Positions 1 through 11,447 of a DNA stretch of 64,000 bases are shown one piece after another. A program made the position numbers and the translations under genes. The DNA is taken from NCBI GenBank assembly GCA_001662425.1, contig BDDC01000081.1:1-64000 (forward strand). The letters are read 5' to 3'. Source of the stretch: Chlamydomonas sphaeroides. Its lineage: Eukaryota > Chlorophyta > Chlorophyceae > Chlamydomonadales > Chlamydomonadaceae. The notes beneath the pieces were generated by a model. That model worked only from the letters and a program-made list of their open reading frames with translations. It did not search any database and was not told the DNA's origin. How positions within the stretch are numbered: the first letter of the stretch is position 1; the number at the start of each line of letters is the position of its first letter.

Positions 1-2
1 TC

Positions 3-137
3 CTGTGGGCCGCGGGCCGCCTGCGCATGTGGCCATCGGCAATGTGGCGGCGGCAGCTGGTGGACCGCACGACGGCGGTGGTGCCCGACATGCGCGGCCA
101 GGAGCTGACCATGTGTCTGTGGGGCATGGCGTGGCTT
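3..137 (+). CDS. Partial OPR/RAP-like repeat protein, cut by the window edge
   Basis: One frame reads through positions 3-140 and has strong G/C third-position bias. The peptide contains the pieces LWAAGRLRMWP and ELTMCLWGMAWL. Paired 'LWA..RL' and 'LT..LWG.A.L' helices resemble octotricopeptide (OPR) and FAST/RAP-type repeats, a family that in green algae controls organelle RNA stability and translation; this is an inference from two short helices. The frame either stops at TGA 141-143 or, more likely, splices at AG|GTGAAG after position 137. I found no convincing downstream exon before the next gene. Most of the gene must lie left of the window. Confidence 0.4.
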
Positions 138-1459
138 AGGTGAAGGTGAGGGCCGGGCTGGGCCGCCTGCACGCACCACGCTCCCCCGCGCGGTGTGCGG
201 GTTGAAGTCGTCAGTGGGTCTTGCGAGCGGCCGGTGTTTCACGCAGCCCTGGCTTGCGACCTGGCCTGTCAAGCCCTGGGGTGACGTTGTTCCAAACATT
301 TCTGATGGCTGCGGTGCCGCAGGTTCGGCGGCGGCCCGGCGCATACATGGGGCCATGCCTGGGCGACGTGCTCTGTAAGTGGAGGAAGGCATTGCAGGGC
401 AGATACCGTGTATGTTAGGGCGCTGCGACAGGCTTATGTGCAGCCGATGGGAGGTCATATGAACTCAACGCATGGCGGGGTATGCCCGCAGCTTTTTGCG
501 GTGTCGAGGGATGGGCATGCGGTGGCGTGGTGTGGGTGCGGATGTACCTCGGCGGTTGCGTGAACTGCGTTGGTCAGGCAGTGCGGTGGCCGATGCGAAC
601 TGAGGCGGCGGTCAAGGGAAGGGCCTCTCGGCGGCAGCTGTGCCCGCGTGGCAGGTCGACGTATCTAGGGTGCATGTTGTAGGCGGTTGTAGGGCTAGTC
701 TGACGAGCAGCCGCTTCCTAGCGTGTCGTAGCATACGGGCAGTGGGACGTGATTGGGACGCTACTGCGCCGGCCCAAATACCGGTAGCGGCCGTTCTCGG
801 CCCTGGCAGGGGACTGCCGCTGTGCCGGGGACCAATAATAGCAGCGGAAGCCTGTGCCCTGCACCGTGACCAACTCCGGGGCCCGACAACATGGATGGCT
901 TTCGCGTTGTCGTCGCCATCGCAGCCATCTAGCAGCGCGTCCAGCCAGCAGCGTGCCGTCGGGGCCCCCCTCCGGCCCCTGCACCCCTTAGGTTATGATG
1001 TCCAGCTTCAAAAGTCGTGGCAACTCAGTTTTGCATGCCGGTCACGTGACTTAAGCGTTGCTTTGGCTTAGCTTTGTCTGATTGGGCGCGGCTGGTCGCT
1101 GCAAGCCAGCTCTGGTGTGTCGAGTCGAGTAGTTGCTCAGGGTAGCCGCACGCGCACAACACTCCGAGGACACATGCTGTCAAAATATATATATGCAGCT
1201 ATTCTCTGATAAACGCGTTTCTTGGGGGCTCGCGCATGACCATCGCCGGCATGCTTTTGGTTAATCCACAGGAAACGGTTCTGGCATCACCTTCAGTCTG
1301 CAAAGTTTAACTACGACTTTTGTAAAGCAATCCCACTGCTGCGATTCGATACTGCGTGTCCGTCAAAGCGCGCTCGAGTTTACATCCTGCGCTCCCTCTG
1401 CTCCTCCACAAACGAGCCGCTATGGGCTGGTGGTGGCTGGCAGCGCACACGAGCTAGCG
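138..1459. other. Gap between the edge fragment and the U-box gene
   Basis: No exon chain could be supported here. It holds the presumed 3' part or intron of the edge fragment and the 5' flank of the U-box gene. The fr 640-1071 open frame lacks a recognisable domain. Confidence 0.5.
1185..1194 (+). promoter_or_regulatory. TATA-like AT run upstream of the U-box gene
   Basis: An alternating TA run follows AAAA, in otherwise GC-rich DNA, about 265 bases before the chosen ATG at 1460. It is a plausible TATA element with a long leader, but only composition and position support it. Confidence 0.35.
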
Positions 1460-4400
1460 ATGGAGGCTGGTGTTTCGCTGCTAATTCTTCTCCGACCTGT
1501 CGCAAGTGCCTACGTTTGCCCTCTCAGCCTGCGCCTCCTGGTCGATCCGGTCATTGATCATGATGACCCACTGTGTCGCCCTATCGAGCGGCAGGCGCAC
1601 GACTGCTTCGTCGCAGCGACTGGCCGCAGGCCAACAACAGGCAAGTACAATTTGTCGTTAACCAGCCAAGTAAGCTGACTGCGCGGGGCAGGTCGGTTGG
1701 GGCACGAATTCCGTAGCTTCCGATGTAAAATTGCTTGGGCGCCAGAGCTTTGGGCCGGACACCCACTTCTGGACGTGCAAATTGCCGCTAGTGGCCGCTG
1801 GCCGGCTACGTTGCCGCTGCCTCCCCGGCCGATGTATGTGCTCTCAGCGGACCCACGCCGTCTCACCTCCAAACCCTGACCCTACCTGCCCTTGCAGGCC
1901 TGCCCCCTGCACCCGTGCACGCGCTGGTTCCCCTTCGCGACGCCATCCACGGGTTCCTCTCGGATGCCCAGCACGCGCGCATTGAGCCAGTCAACACCGG
2001 GTCAGACCGCCCCGCCAAGAGGTCCCGCAACGCCTCTACTGACGCCGACAGCGGCGCAGCTCCCCTGCTGGCCGTTGCCGGCGGCGCAGCCAGCTCCTGC
2101 CCAGGTTCCGCAGCCAGCAGCGCCCCGCCCGGTCTCAGCCCACCCAGTTCGTGGTAAGTACCTGTACCGTACCGCTGTATGAATTTTATCTACATCGCTA
2201 CGTGCGGCGCTGCCCGACCCACATCGACCCTCCCTCCACCGCTGCTGGGGTATGCATGCCCTGCGCTGCTGCTGGCAGTGCAACGCGCTGCTGTACAGCC
2301 GCATACATCGACTGCTGTGCGGCCTGTATGCCCCTTGCCGTGCGCAGGCCATCGCCCTCCGGCTGCGCGCTGGGCAGCGCCCTACTCGAGATCGCGGCGG
2401 ACGAGGTGCCGGCGCCATTCTTCTGCCCCCTGTCTTGGCGCATCTTAGCGGACCCCTGCATCGACCGCAACGACCCCAGCCTGACCTGGGAGCGCACGGT
2501 GCTGGAGGAGCACGTCCGGCGGCACGGCACCAACCCGCTGACAGGTGCGCTAGCTGGTCAGCTGTATGTGGTAGAGGAGTGCCGGGATGGCGCGGTGATA
2601 GATGTCAAGCATTGCTGCTGGGCTGGCATTACTTTTGAGCCCCTTTAGGCAGGGAGGCGCAGCGGCCCGATAGCAGGGAAACGAGCAGCCGCTTGATGGG
2701 GAAGGGCTTCGACCTCGCGTGCTGCTAGATAAAAGTTAGCTGGTGTGGGGGCGTGCGTGCGTGCGTTGGAATCCCGAGCAGCAGCCCGCGCACTTGCCCG
2801 CATGCGAATGCACCCGCCCGCATACAGGTATGTATGCAGCGCCTGCTTTGTTGGGCTGCCGGTGCTGGCAGGCGCTTAGCAGCGCGTGCTGTGACTGGTG
2901 CGTGGCAGTAGTGGTACGAGGGCCGCCTGGTCCGCCTACCTAGCTAGGTGCGCAAGCTGCCAAGATACGTGCAATACATACGACGACCGACAGCAGCATC
3001 AACGATATTTCGTCAGTGCCAACGGCAGCTCAACATGCACATATTCCCTGCCAGGATGCACGTCTTGGCAAGCACAGGGCAACATACTGGCCTTGTTTAC
3101 GAAGTCGTGCGCTGCTGTGAATCCCACAAGCGACGTCCAGCTGTCTTGCATGTGAACTTCGGCGAGGCGGCCGCCGCTCCCACCTGCTCCTGCTGTTGTG
3201 CTCCGCCTTACTCCGCTGCAGACCAGCAGAGAGCTCGCTCGCATCTGTCTGGCTGCTTCAATGTTGCAGTAGCCACACTGAAACGAACCTGGCCCTGTTT
3301 TGCTGTCTCCTCGCAGGCAAGCCCCTGCTGCTGTCCGACCTGCGGCCCTGCCGCAGCCTGCAGTCCGCCATTGCTGCGTGGCTGCGAGCAAACACCACCC
3401 AGCAGCGCTTGCCGGGGGCCCCTGCGGCCCCAGCCGCTGCCGCCGCCGCTGCTGAGGGCAGCGAGACGGAGCCCGTGGCAGCCGCGGGAAGCTGCGAGAC
3501 GCGGCAGCACAGTGCAGGGGCCGGGCCGTTGCCAGAGCCGCAGCTGGCAGCAGGCGCGGCCAGTGCGGCCAAGCGTGTGTCGGAGCAGCATCCTCAACCG
3601 CAGCAGCAGCAGCAGCATCCTCAGCATCCTCATCCTCATCCTCAGCAGCATCCTCATCCTCAGCAGCCTCGGCGACCCGGCGCGGCCATCAACGCCCATC
3701 CGCAAGCCGGCAGCGGTGGCAATAGCGGTGCGCCCCCCTCAGGGCCGCCCGGCCGAGGAGGTGCTGCCGAAGCCTGCGCCGCCGTGGCTGCCGGCGCTGC
3801 AAGTGCACACCTTGAGGCTCGGGGCAGCGGCAGCCATTGGAAGCAGCGGCAGCAGCCTGGCGGCCCCGACGGAAGCACCGGCGACCGGGTCCAGGCGGCC
3901 ACGGCGGCAGGCTTTTCTGGCGGCAGCGGCCAGGGCGCAGCGCTAGCGGCAGTGGTGGCGGCGGCGGGCAGCAGCGGGCACACGCATAGCGCTGCGGCTG
4001 CCGCTGCGGACGATGTTAGCGCAGGACGGAGCGGCTCCAGCGGGCGCGTTGCGTCGCTACCGCTGCGGCAAAACGTGCAGCAGCAGCAGCAACAGCAGTT
4101 GGAAGTGCTCGGGTGCTCCAGCGGCCAGCATATGCACGCGACGGCAGCGGCGCTGTGTGACGGTGGCCAGCAAGTCGTGGCGGTGCCGCCTGCAGGCGCG
4201 GCTCTGCTGGCGGCTGGACAGCGGCTGATGGGCGCTCCTGCAGGCAAGCCGCTGAGTGGCCCCTGCGGGGCCACACCGGCCGAGTCCGATCGGCTGCCGT
4301 TGAGTCCGGACGTTAAGCGGGAGGCGATCAGCAGCGCTGGCGGAGCCCCTGGTCCGGCTGGCGCGGCACACGGTGGCAGTGGCGGCGGCGGCCACACCTG

Positions 4401-7400
4401 CGGTGACCTGGACGGCGGCTCGCGCGACTCGCACGGCGTGGAGAGCAGGTGGCTCGGCACGCCGCGCAAGCGCTCCTCTGCAGCAGCAGTCGGCCGAGCG
4501 GCGGAGGAGCCCGCGTACCGCAGTGTACACGGCGGCCGTGGCAGCGGCGAGGGAGACGGCAACGACGCTTACGGGCAGGAGGCGGCCGAAGACAGCATTG
4601 ACGAAGACGCCGAGGTGGAGGCGGAGGTTGAGGCCGAGGCGGAGGCGGAGGCGGAGGCGGAGGAAGGCGCGGAGGAAGGCGGCCGGCGGCGGCCGCTGCG
4701 GCTCTGTGCCGCGAAGCGCCTGACGCAGCACATGCCGCATCGCAGCACGCGGCCGGTACGGGAGCGATCGCCTGAGCCCGAGGTGGCAGTGTCGCCGGAG
4801 GCCGCGGCGCGCACGGCGGCCGAGTACGCGGCGTACGTTGAGGCCGGCGAGTCGCTTCCGGTGCCCCGCAACGCGGGCAGTCGCGGCTCCTACAAATGGG
4901 CGGCGCTCATGGTACTGCGGCGGTTTCGCAAGCTCATGTCGCCGGGCGATCTGACGCGGTAAGGTTGCCTGTCGTACGGATAGGTAGGAAGCGGTAATTA
5001 CACGGAGTGGGGTAGGATAGGCCTAGCGGTCAGGCCGCCGCCGTACTGCTCAGCAGTCGGCGAAATACATAGCTGGCGGCGCGCCAATGCGATAAGGTAG
5101 CTGGCGGCGTAGCCAAGGCAAGGAAAGTAACGTATGTAGCACAGCTGTGACCTTACACGTGTACACACGGAACCAGCGCAACTGATAGAGAATATAGGAT
5201 TTCGGGCATGGTTTACAGTGTGTAGCAACAGCAGCAGCAGCAACAACAGCAGCAACAGCAGCAGCAACAGCGGCAGCAACAGCAGCAACAGCAGCAGCAA
5301 CAGCAGCAGGGCTATCGTGGTGGGTTGGGGTGGCAAACCGTCCTTGCTACCGGTACCTGCCCAGAAAAACAAAACGAGAAACGCGAATCCCCCACGAACA
5401 ACTTACAACCCAGCCCAGCCAGTGGTACACGTGCATGCGGGCAAGGCATGCTAGCCTGTTTCTTGCTTGACGGTTGGCGTGCTTGCTCAACGTCTCGCTT
5501 GCTTAATGCTCGTGGTCCTGCCCGATGTCCACCTGCCAGCCAACGCATCCTCCGAGCAGCCGCTCATTGCTTCATGCTCGCCGCCCATTGTTTCCCTCTG
5601 CCACAGGTGCGCGGTGGCTGGCGGCCTTCTGAAGTTCCGATCCAAGGTACATACGATACGCACGTCGTACATTGTCGTACGTAAACCGGTGCCACGCACG
5701 TACGTACGGCCTCCATTGCGCTTAGCTAGCCTTCAAAGACCCAGGATGCACTATCCGTACAAGCAAGCGCGCACCATGATTGTAAAACTAGCAGCACGAT
5801 GCAAGCTTGTACGTAGTACGATGCATTCCCAACAACCGTCCACCTACAAAAGTACGAGTAGCTCGCAGGTTGGCCCGCAAACCAAGCATCGCAGCAGCCT
5901 ATCTCGCCGATGCGCCCCTCGCTTGCTGGTTGCCGCCTGCGTGCAGACGCCCTCGGCCTCCATGTCTGTGGCGCTGTGCCTGGACGTGCGCGACAAAAAG
6001 TATGCCCCCATCTTCTTCAAAAAGGTGCGTGCTGGCGACCCATGCCGGCCCTTGCGGCCGTGGCATGGCCAGGCCGGTGTTACCCGTGTCTCCCCCTGCT
6101 CGGAGCTCGGGTTGGGACGGGAAGCCGAGTGCGCTGTGGGCCCGCGAACGAGCTTGCTGGAGCTTGGGATGGTGGTTGCACTGGGACCGCATGCAGGCAG
6201 GGGCCCGTGCGTTGCACTGCATCGCCTGCATTGCTGGGGGCCCCGACACCGTGAGCAAGCATAGTGCGTATGTCCCGTTCCACTGTTCGCGTTTCCTACG
6301 TTGGGCGCTAGCCTTGTCGTTTTCCGCTCCCAACTGCTTGCGCCCACACTGCAGCCGACCCCTGCTGGGAGCCATGCGTTGGCCACTTGCGCGCAATCCC
6401 GGGCAACTTTCATTGACAGCAGCAGCCATGGTCAGCTGCATACATTGACAGCAGCCGTGATAGCAGCATCCATTGACAGCAGCATCCATTGACCAGGCCT
6501 TCACAACAGGCAGTCGCGCCGCGCCAGCAACCATCGCGCCATGCATCCGCGCCGCTCTGGCAAATCCTATCCTCATGCAGTACGACAGCCCACGTGCACC
6601 ACGGCAATCAACATGTTGCACACATCATCAGCCCCGTCTTTGAATCGCCATGATGCTGTCTCAAACTATTGCCCACGGCAATGCCGACGTCGCACTGCTT
6701 TCTTGGTCGCACTCCCCAGCACCTGGCCATGATGCGTGCAGTCTCCATGCGCGCCCGGCTCGCCTTGCTGCGCTTGTCAAACGCTTCCCCACCGCGATTG
6801 CTGCAAATGCTGTTGCTGCTGCTGATCCGCAGGACGCCGAGGGTCTGTACGGGCTGACCGAGTGGCTGCGCAGCGGCTTCATGCCGGGCGTGTACGTGGC
6901 GATCGAGGAGCCCTGCTCGCGCCCCGCTTGGCTGGGCCCCTCGCACCGACCCAGCAAGCGCGCCCTCGCCGCTGCAGCAGCAGCGGCCGACTCCCTGATT
7001 GCGCCGCCGCCGAGCAAGGCCGCCCGCGGCGCGCCGCACGGCGCCGCCGACGGTGGCAGCCCCAGCGACTGGTCGGGCCCCGGGGAGGCCGACGGCCGGG
7101 CTGACGGCGGCAGCGGCTCAGAGGAGGAGGGCGGCGGCGGCGGCGACGGTAGCGAGCGCGACTCGGAGCCGCTGGAGCGGCGGCAGCAGCGGCGGCGACA
7201 ATCGAGCAACAGGGGCCGGCGCCACGGCGGCCGGCGCCGGCCTGGCAAGCGCGTGCTTAGCGAGGAGGACGAGGACGAGGAGGATGGCGAAAGCTCCGAG
7301 GAAGAGGGCCGCGGCACGCGCGGCCGTGGCGGCCGTGGCGGCGGCGGCGGCCGGCGGCCAGGCCGCGGCGCGGGCGTCAGACCGGTTGTGCTGCAGCAGG

Positions 7401-9984
7401 TGAGCCGCTGAGCCCTTTGTTCCTGGTGTATCACCCACCACCAGCCCGGCCGCGGCAACCGCCAGCAGCTGGGCTGCCTGTCATCTGCTGCGGCTGGTGG
7501 CGGCTTGTCGCCTGCGGCCCGGCCCGGCCGGAGTTGAACCCGCCCCCGCGTCACGTCCCACCTTCATGCTTTGCTCCCATGCAGGACCCGGAGGATGCGC
7601 TGGGGCCGTTGCTCGCCGCAGCAGCAGAGGCGGAGGCCGCAGACGCTGCGGCGGCTGCAGCAGGGGCCGACGCGGCTGCGCAGCGTGCCGGGTCCCGGTC
7701 CGCGTCACCCACGCCGCACGCCAACTGCGTACGCGTCCTGCCGCGGGGCGTGTACGCCGTCAGCCTGGGGGCCAGCGGCGTGCCGCAGCAGCGGCTGACG
7801 CAGCCCCAGGCCCGCTCATCGGCGCCGCCGTCGCCTGCGCAGCACCACAGCCCGCAGCCGCGGCCGAGGCAGTGCGACATCAGCAGCAGCGGCAGCCCTG
7901 ACGCCGCGGAGGCGGGCCGGGCTCGCGTGCTGCTGCGCCTGCCCATGCCTGACGCCAGCCGAGCAGACGACGGCACTGCGCCGCCTGGCGCCGTCGGTGG
8001 CACCGGCGGCGCAGGCCCGCAGCGCAGCGCGCATGCGCTGCATCTGGTGCTCGGGTCCCCGCTGCAAGCACGCCAGGGCGAGCTAGACCGCCGGGACGGA
8101 TGCGGCCGCGAGGGCCAAGCCGGCGGCCCCGACAGCCCTGGCCATCCCGGCCGTGGCGGCGTCGACGATGCCCCGCGCCTGCTACTGACCTGCGCTGCGT
8201 CCCTGGGCCCAGCCGCCGGCACTCTGCCGCCCGCTGGAGCAGCAGCAGCCCCGGCTGCCCCTCCCAGCGCCGGGCAGACCCACACCGGGCAGGCGGCGCG
8301 GCCCGCCCCCGATCCCCTGGTCGCGCTCCATCTCGTGAGGGCCCTGCAGCACCGCGTCCCTGGCGACACGAGCGACCAGCACGTGCGACCCGACGATGCA
8401 GACGGCGCCGGACAGGGCGAGCTGGGGCTGGCCAAGCGCCCAGCATGGCCCGAACTGGCCCTGCGCCAGGGCGACGGTGAACCCCCGAGCAAGCCGCTGG
8501 GCTCCCTGCAGGCGGTGCCAGCGCCGAGCTCGCCGCCGCCGCCGCCGCTGCCGCTGGGGCTGCTGGTGTCGTCGTCCCGACAGCGGCCTGCGCCGCGCCC
8601 GGAGCGGCTGCTGTCGATGGAGGATCTGCAGGCGCAGGCCCAGCGCGAAGGCAGCGCAAGGGCGCGGCAGCAGGACCAGCAGCGGCATCCGCAGCAGCGG
8701 CATCCGCACCAGGATCTGCAGCAGGATCCGCGACGGGATCCGCTGCGGGGCCAGCAGCGGGATCCGCAGCGAGATCAGCGAGACTATCTGCGAAGTATGC
8801 CGTGGGATGCGCAACGGGATCCGCAGCAGGATCCCCAACGAGATCCGCAGCAGGACCAGCAGCTGCTGCTGCTGCTGCAGCTGCGGCAGCTGCAGCAGGA
8901 GCAGCGCGACAGGCAGGCCCTGGGGGAGCTGCGGCGGCTGCGGCAGCAGCAGACGCAGCAGCTGGAGGAGCGCCAGCAGCGCCAGCAGCAGCAGCAGGAG
9001 GAGCGCCAGCAGCAGCAGAGTGTTATGGTCGTGGAGGAGGTCAGCCGCCGGCTGGATGCCCTCAGCCCTGCCTGGGGTCCCCGCCTGCAGCTGCAGGAGC
9101 CTGGCGCGGACCGCGGCCACTCCGATCGCCACGAGCGCGAGGCTCAGCGGATCCGGCAAGCCCTGTCGGGCCAGCACATGGTGGGCACGCTCCAGGGGGC
9201 CGAGCACGGGCAGCGTGCGGCGGCCCTGGACCTTTCGTCGCCGCAGCTGTCCTCGCAGCCGTGGCGCCTGCCGCAGGAGCTGCAGCACGCACCGCTGACA
9301 CAGCGCCCGCTGGAGGCGTTGCTGCAGCCGTCGGTCGTGCTTCTGCGGCCCCAGGCGCCGCAGCCGCAGCGTGAGCTCGGACCCGGACAGCGGCACGAGC
9401 CGCGGTATACGCTGCGCATGGGCGGCGGCGACGCGGGCCCCGGCGTCGACAAGCCGCCGCTCATGCTGCGGACGGCGCAGCCCCTGGGGTCCAGCGACGC
9501 CCTGGCAGCTGTGGCAGAGTGGCGGCGGTCCCAGATGGGGCTGCTGCCGGACCGCGGCGCCGCTGGGCTGCCGGGGTCGCTGCTTTCGCCGCAAGGGCTG
9601 GCGGCGATCGGCGCCGAAGCGCGCGTGGGCCTAGCATCCGGCGGCGCCGGCCTGGGTGGCGGCTCTGCCCTGCTGGGCCAGGGCCGTGGCCTCGGTTTGG
9701 GAGATGGGAGCCCCGCGCCCTATGCCAGCGTCGGACAGCGCCCGCTCGGCCGCATGGTTGACGGCCGCGCGTCCGGACTGGCCTCGCCCGGCTTGTCGCA
9801 CCACAGCGGGGCCGGGGGCGGCGGCGGCCGCTTGGCAGGTGTTGGCGGCGGCGTCATCATGCAGAGCCTGGCGCTGAGCGCAGCCGGGCGCCGGGGCCCG
9901 GGAGCCACCACGGGGGCGCTGCTGGGACAGCCGTCGTCGCTGGGGGCCGGCGGCCAGGAGGCTGCCGGCAACGCGCTTCTCTAG
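1460..9984 (+). CDS. Large protein with two U-box domains (putative E3 ubiquitin ligase)
   Basis: Exons: 1460-1640, 1898-2153, 2348-2544, 3317-4958, 5607-5646, 5947-6024, 6833-7399, 7585-9984; 5361 nt, 1786 residues. U-box 1 covers about residues 17-83 (YVCPLSLRLLVDPVID, then HALVPLRDAIHGFL), U-box 2 about 168-237 (FFCPLSWRILADP, NPLTGKPLLLSDLRP, LQSAIAAWL). Each is split by an intron at the same point, after the 'TG' of the loop. U-boxes bind E2 enzymes and promote ubiquitin transfer; substrate unknown. The rest is low complexity: His/Gln, Ala/Gly and acidic runs, then a Gln-rich probable coiled coil near the C-terminus. Residues 760-830 (LKFRSK, KKYAPIFFKK, GLYGLTEWLRSGF) look globular but are not recognised. 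Intron 1 has a GC donor (AG|GCAAGT). The apparent TAA at 4960 lies in donor GTAAGG. The start is the first ATG in frame; an earlier exon is possible. Confidence 0.8.
5225..5309 (+). repeat. CAG/CAA microsatellite inside intron 4 of the U-box gene
   Basis: About 85 bases of interrupted CAG and CAA triplets. It lies between exons ending at 4958 and starting at 5607, so it is not translated in the model. Confidence 0.85.
6411..6494 (+). repeat. Imperfect repeat of CATTGACAGCAGC in intron 6 of the U-box gene
   Basis: Four copies of a CATTGACAGCAGC-like unit, irregularly spaced, lie between exons ending at 6024 and starting at 6833. Confidence 0.7.
8680..8865 (+). repeat. Coding repeat rich in GGATCC/GATCCGCAG within the U-box gene
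   Basis: The last exon repeats short blocks around GGGATCCGCAG. They encode Asp-Pro-Gln and Arg-Asp-Pro units (for example QQDPQRDPQQDQQ), leading into the Gln/Leu-rich coiled-coil segment. Confidence 0.75.
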
Positions 9985-10043
9985 TGCAGGCGTGGGGGCC
10001 TCGGCCGTCGCGGGGAGGTAGGGGTGTGCAGGGCGCGCGCGGC

Positions 10044-10100
10044 GTGGGTGGGTGGGTGAGTGGGTCGGTGGGTGGGTCGGTGGGTCCATGGGTTGGTGCG
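10044..10100 (+). repeat. GGGT-rich tract downstream of the U-box stop
   Basis: Runs of GTGGGT and GGTC repeat soon after the stop codon. Several GGG runs close together could form a G-quadruplex in RNA or DNA. Confidence 0.65.
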
Positions 10101-10888
10101 AGGGTTGTGGGGGCGGGGGCCTAGACGAGGCGCAATCACAATCGCACGGCTTGCGTTTGTGCGGTGCGGCGCCTTTATGTCGTGGTTCTGCGTTCCGACG
10201 CCACCTGCGCGGCAGGGCCACGTGCCTTGCCGGCATGCGTGGTGTGTGTGGCTGTGGCAGCTGGAACTGTGCTTAAGTAGAATGTCGGCCTTCGATGTGG
10301 GATGCGGCGGCGCGCAACCTGGACGCTGCCGCTGCGACGAACACAATCCAACAGCCAACGAGGCCTGGGCGCGCACGCTGCCGCGAGGAGCGGCCTTGCC
10401 TGCGACGCCGTGCTTGGTTGGCGGCAGGGCAGGGGCTCCCGTAGACCTAGCCGAGCGCGCCCATGGGGCTCGGTGGGGGTCATTTCAGGAGCTGCTATTT
10501 GTGTCGACACTTGGAAATGAGCACTGGGGCGCATCGCTAGGTGCGTCTGGCAGCGTGCTGCCGGTACCGGGTGCGGCACTTCCGCGCCCCGAGGGCATGC
10601 GCAGTGAGGAATGGAGTCGCAGGACGTTTTCATGGGTCCGTGCGTAGAGGGGATAAAGCAGAGGTGAGGCCGCCTGCCGTCGCGCTATGGTGTCGTCGTC
10701 ATAAAGCCAAGCTGTGTTCGATTGTGCCGGAGGCCTCATGCCCTGCCCTCAGCACGTCCTCTCGGCTACTGCCGGCGGCGCTGCGGGCGCAAGTGCTCGA
10801 CGCTTCCCTCGCCTTCCATGGAGGTCTGGATGGGTATCAATGTGCTTCTCGTACCGTCCTGCGGCGTACTGTCTTTGTTCTCAGAAAG

Positions 10889-10937
10889 AGGTGCGTTCCA
10901 GTGTTAGGTAGAACAGAACCCTACACGCGGCACAGCA
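10889..10937 (+). repeat. Dispersed 49-bp repeat, copy A
   Basis: It begins AGGTGCGTTCCAGTGTTAGG and matches the reverse complement of 20708-20756 at 45 of 49 positions by direct reading. Here it lies in intergenic DNA; the other copy starts at a splice donor. Confidence 0.8.
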
Positions 10938-11411
10938 GTGTGTGTTGGTGGTGGTGTTCATGGGCATCCGTGGGCGGTGTCGACTCAGCCCTGCATACTT
11001 GCATGCACGCATTCACCCGCCGCACGCCGCTGCGTCTCGTAAGCAGCGGCGCGGCTGGCTGCGCTGCGTGCACTGCACTGCACCCGCCTGGCCTGCGGGC
11101 TGGCGGGCCCCCCCTGGACGCACTCATGCGGCCGCCGCGTAGTGCTCGGGCCAGGACTGCGATGCGCCCGTCTGCCTGGCACGGCGGACTTCGCACCGCC
11201 ACCGTGTTGTTGGTTTTGAGGGGCAGGCCGGTACGTGTGCTGGCCGCCCCCGGTTTTGCTGTCGCGCACGTTGCGCGGTGCTCGGTGTGGAATGTTCCAT
11301 GAAGCAAGGCCGGCACGTGCGGTTAACGTGCGCCGCGACATGTGGTGGGCAGGCGCCCGTCGTTTGGGTTGGGGTGAAGCTTCGTGGTGCGTGGGTGAGT
11401 TACGTGGCGTG

Positions 11412-11447
11412 GCGCGTGCGTGCGTGCGTGCGTGCGTGCATGCGCGC
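11412..11447 (+). repeat. CGTG microsatellite
   Basis: About seven CGTG units, degenerating into CATGCGCGC, in the intergenic region. Confidence 0.85.

Noticed and set aside
640..1071. 143-residue plus-strand frame before the U-box gene
   Set aside because: No domain, weak codon bias and no supported junction to the first U-box exon.
8182..9594. 470-residue minus-strand frame rich in Leu and Arg
   Set aside because: It is the shadow of the Gln-rich exon on the other strand; third-position bias fits the plus frame.
7417..9984. Long plus-strand frame as a separate gene
   Set aside because: Its first 168 bases are intron; an acceptor at 7584 and phase tie it to the preceding exons of the U-box gene.
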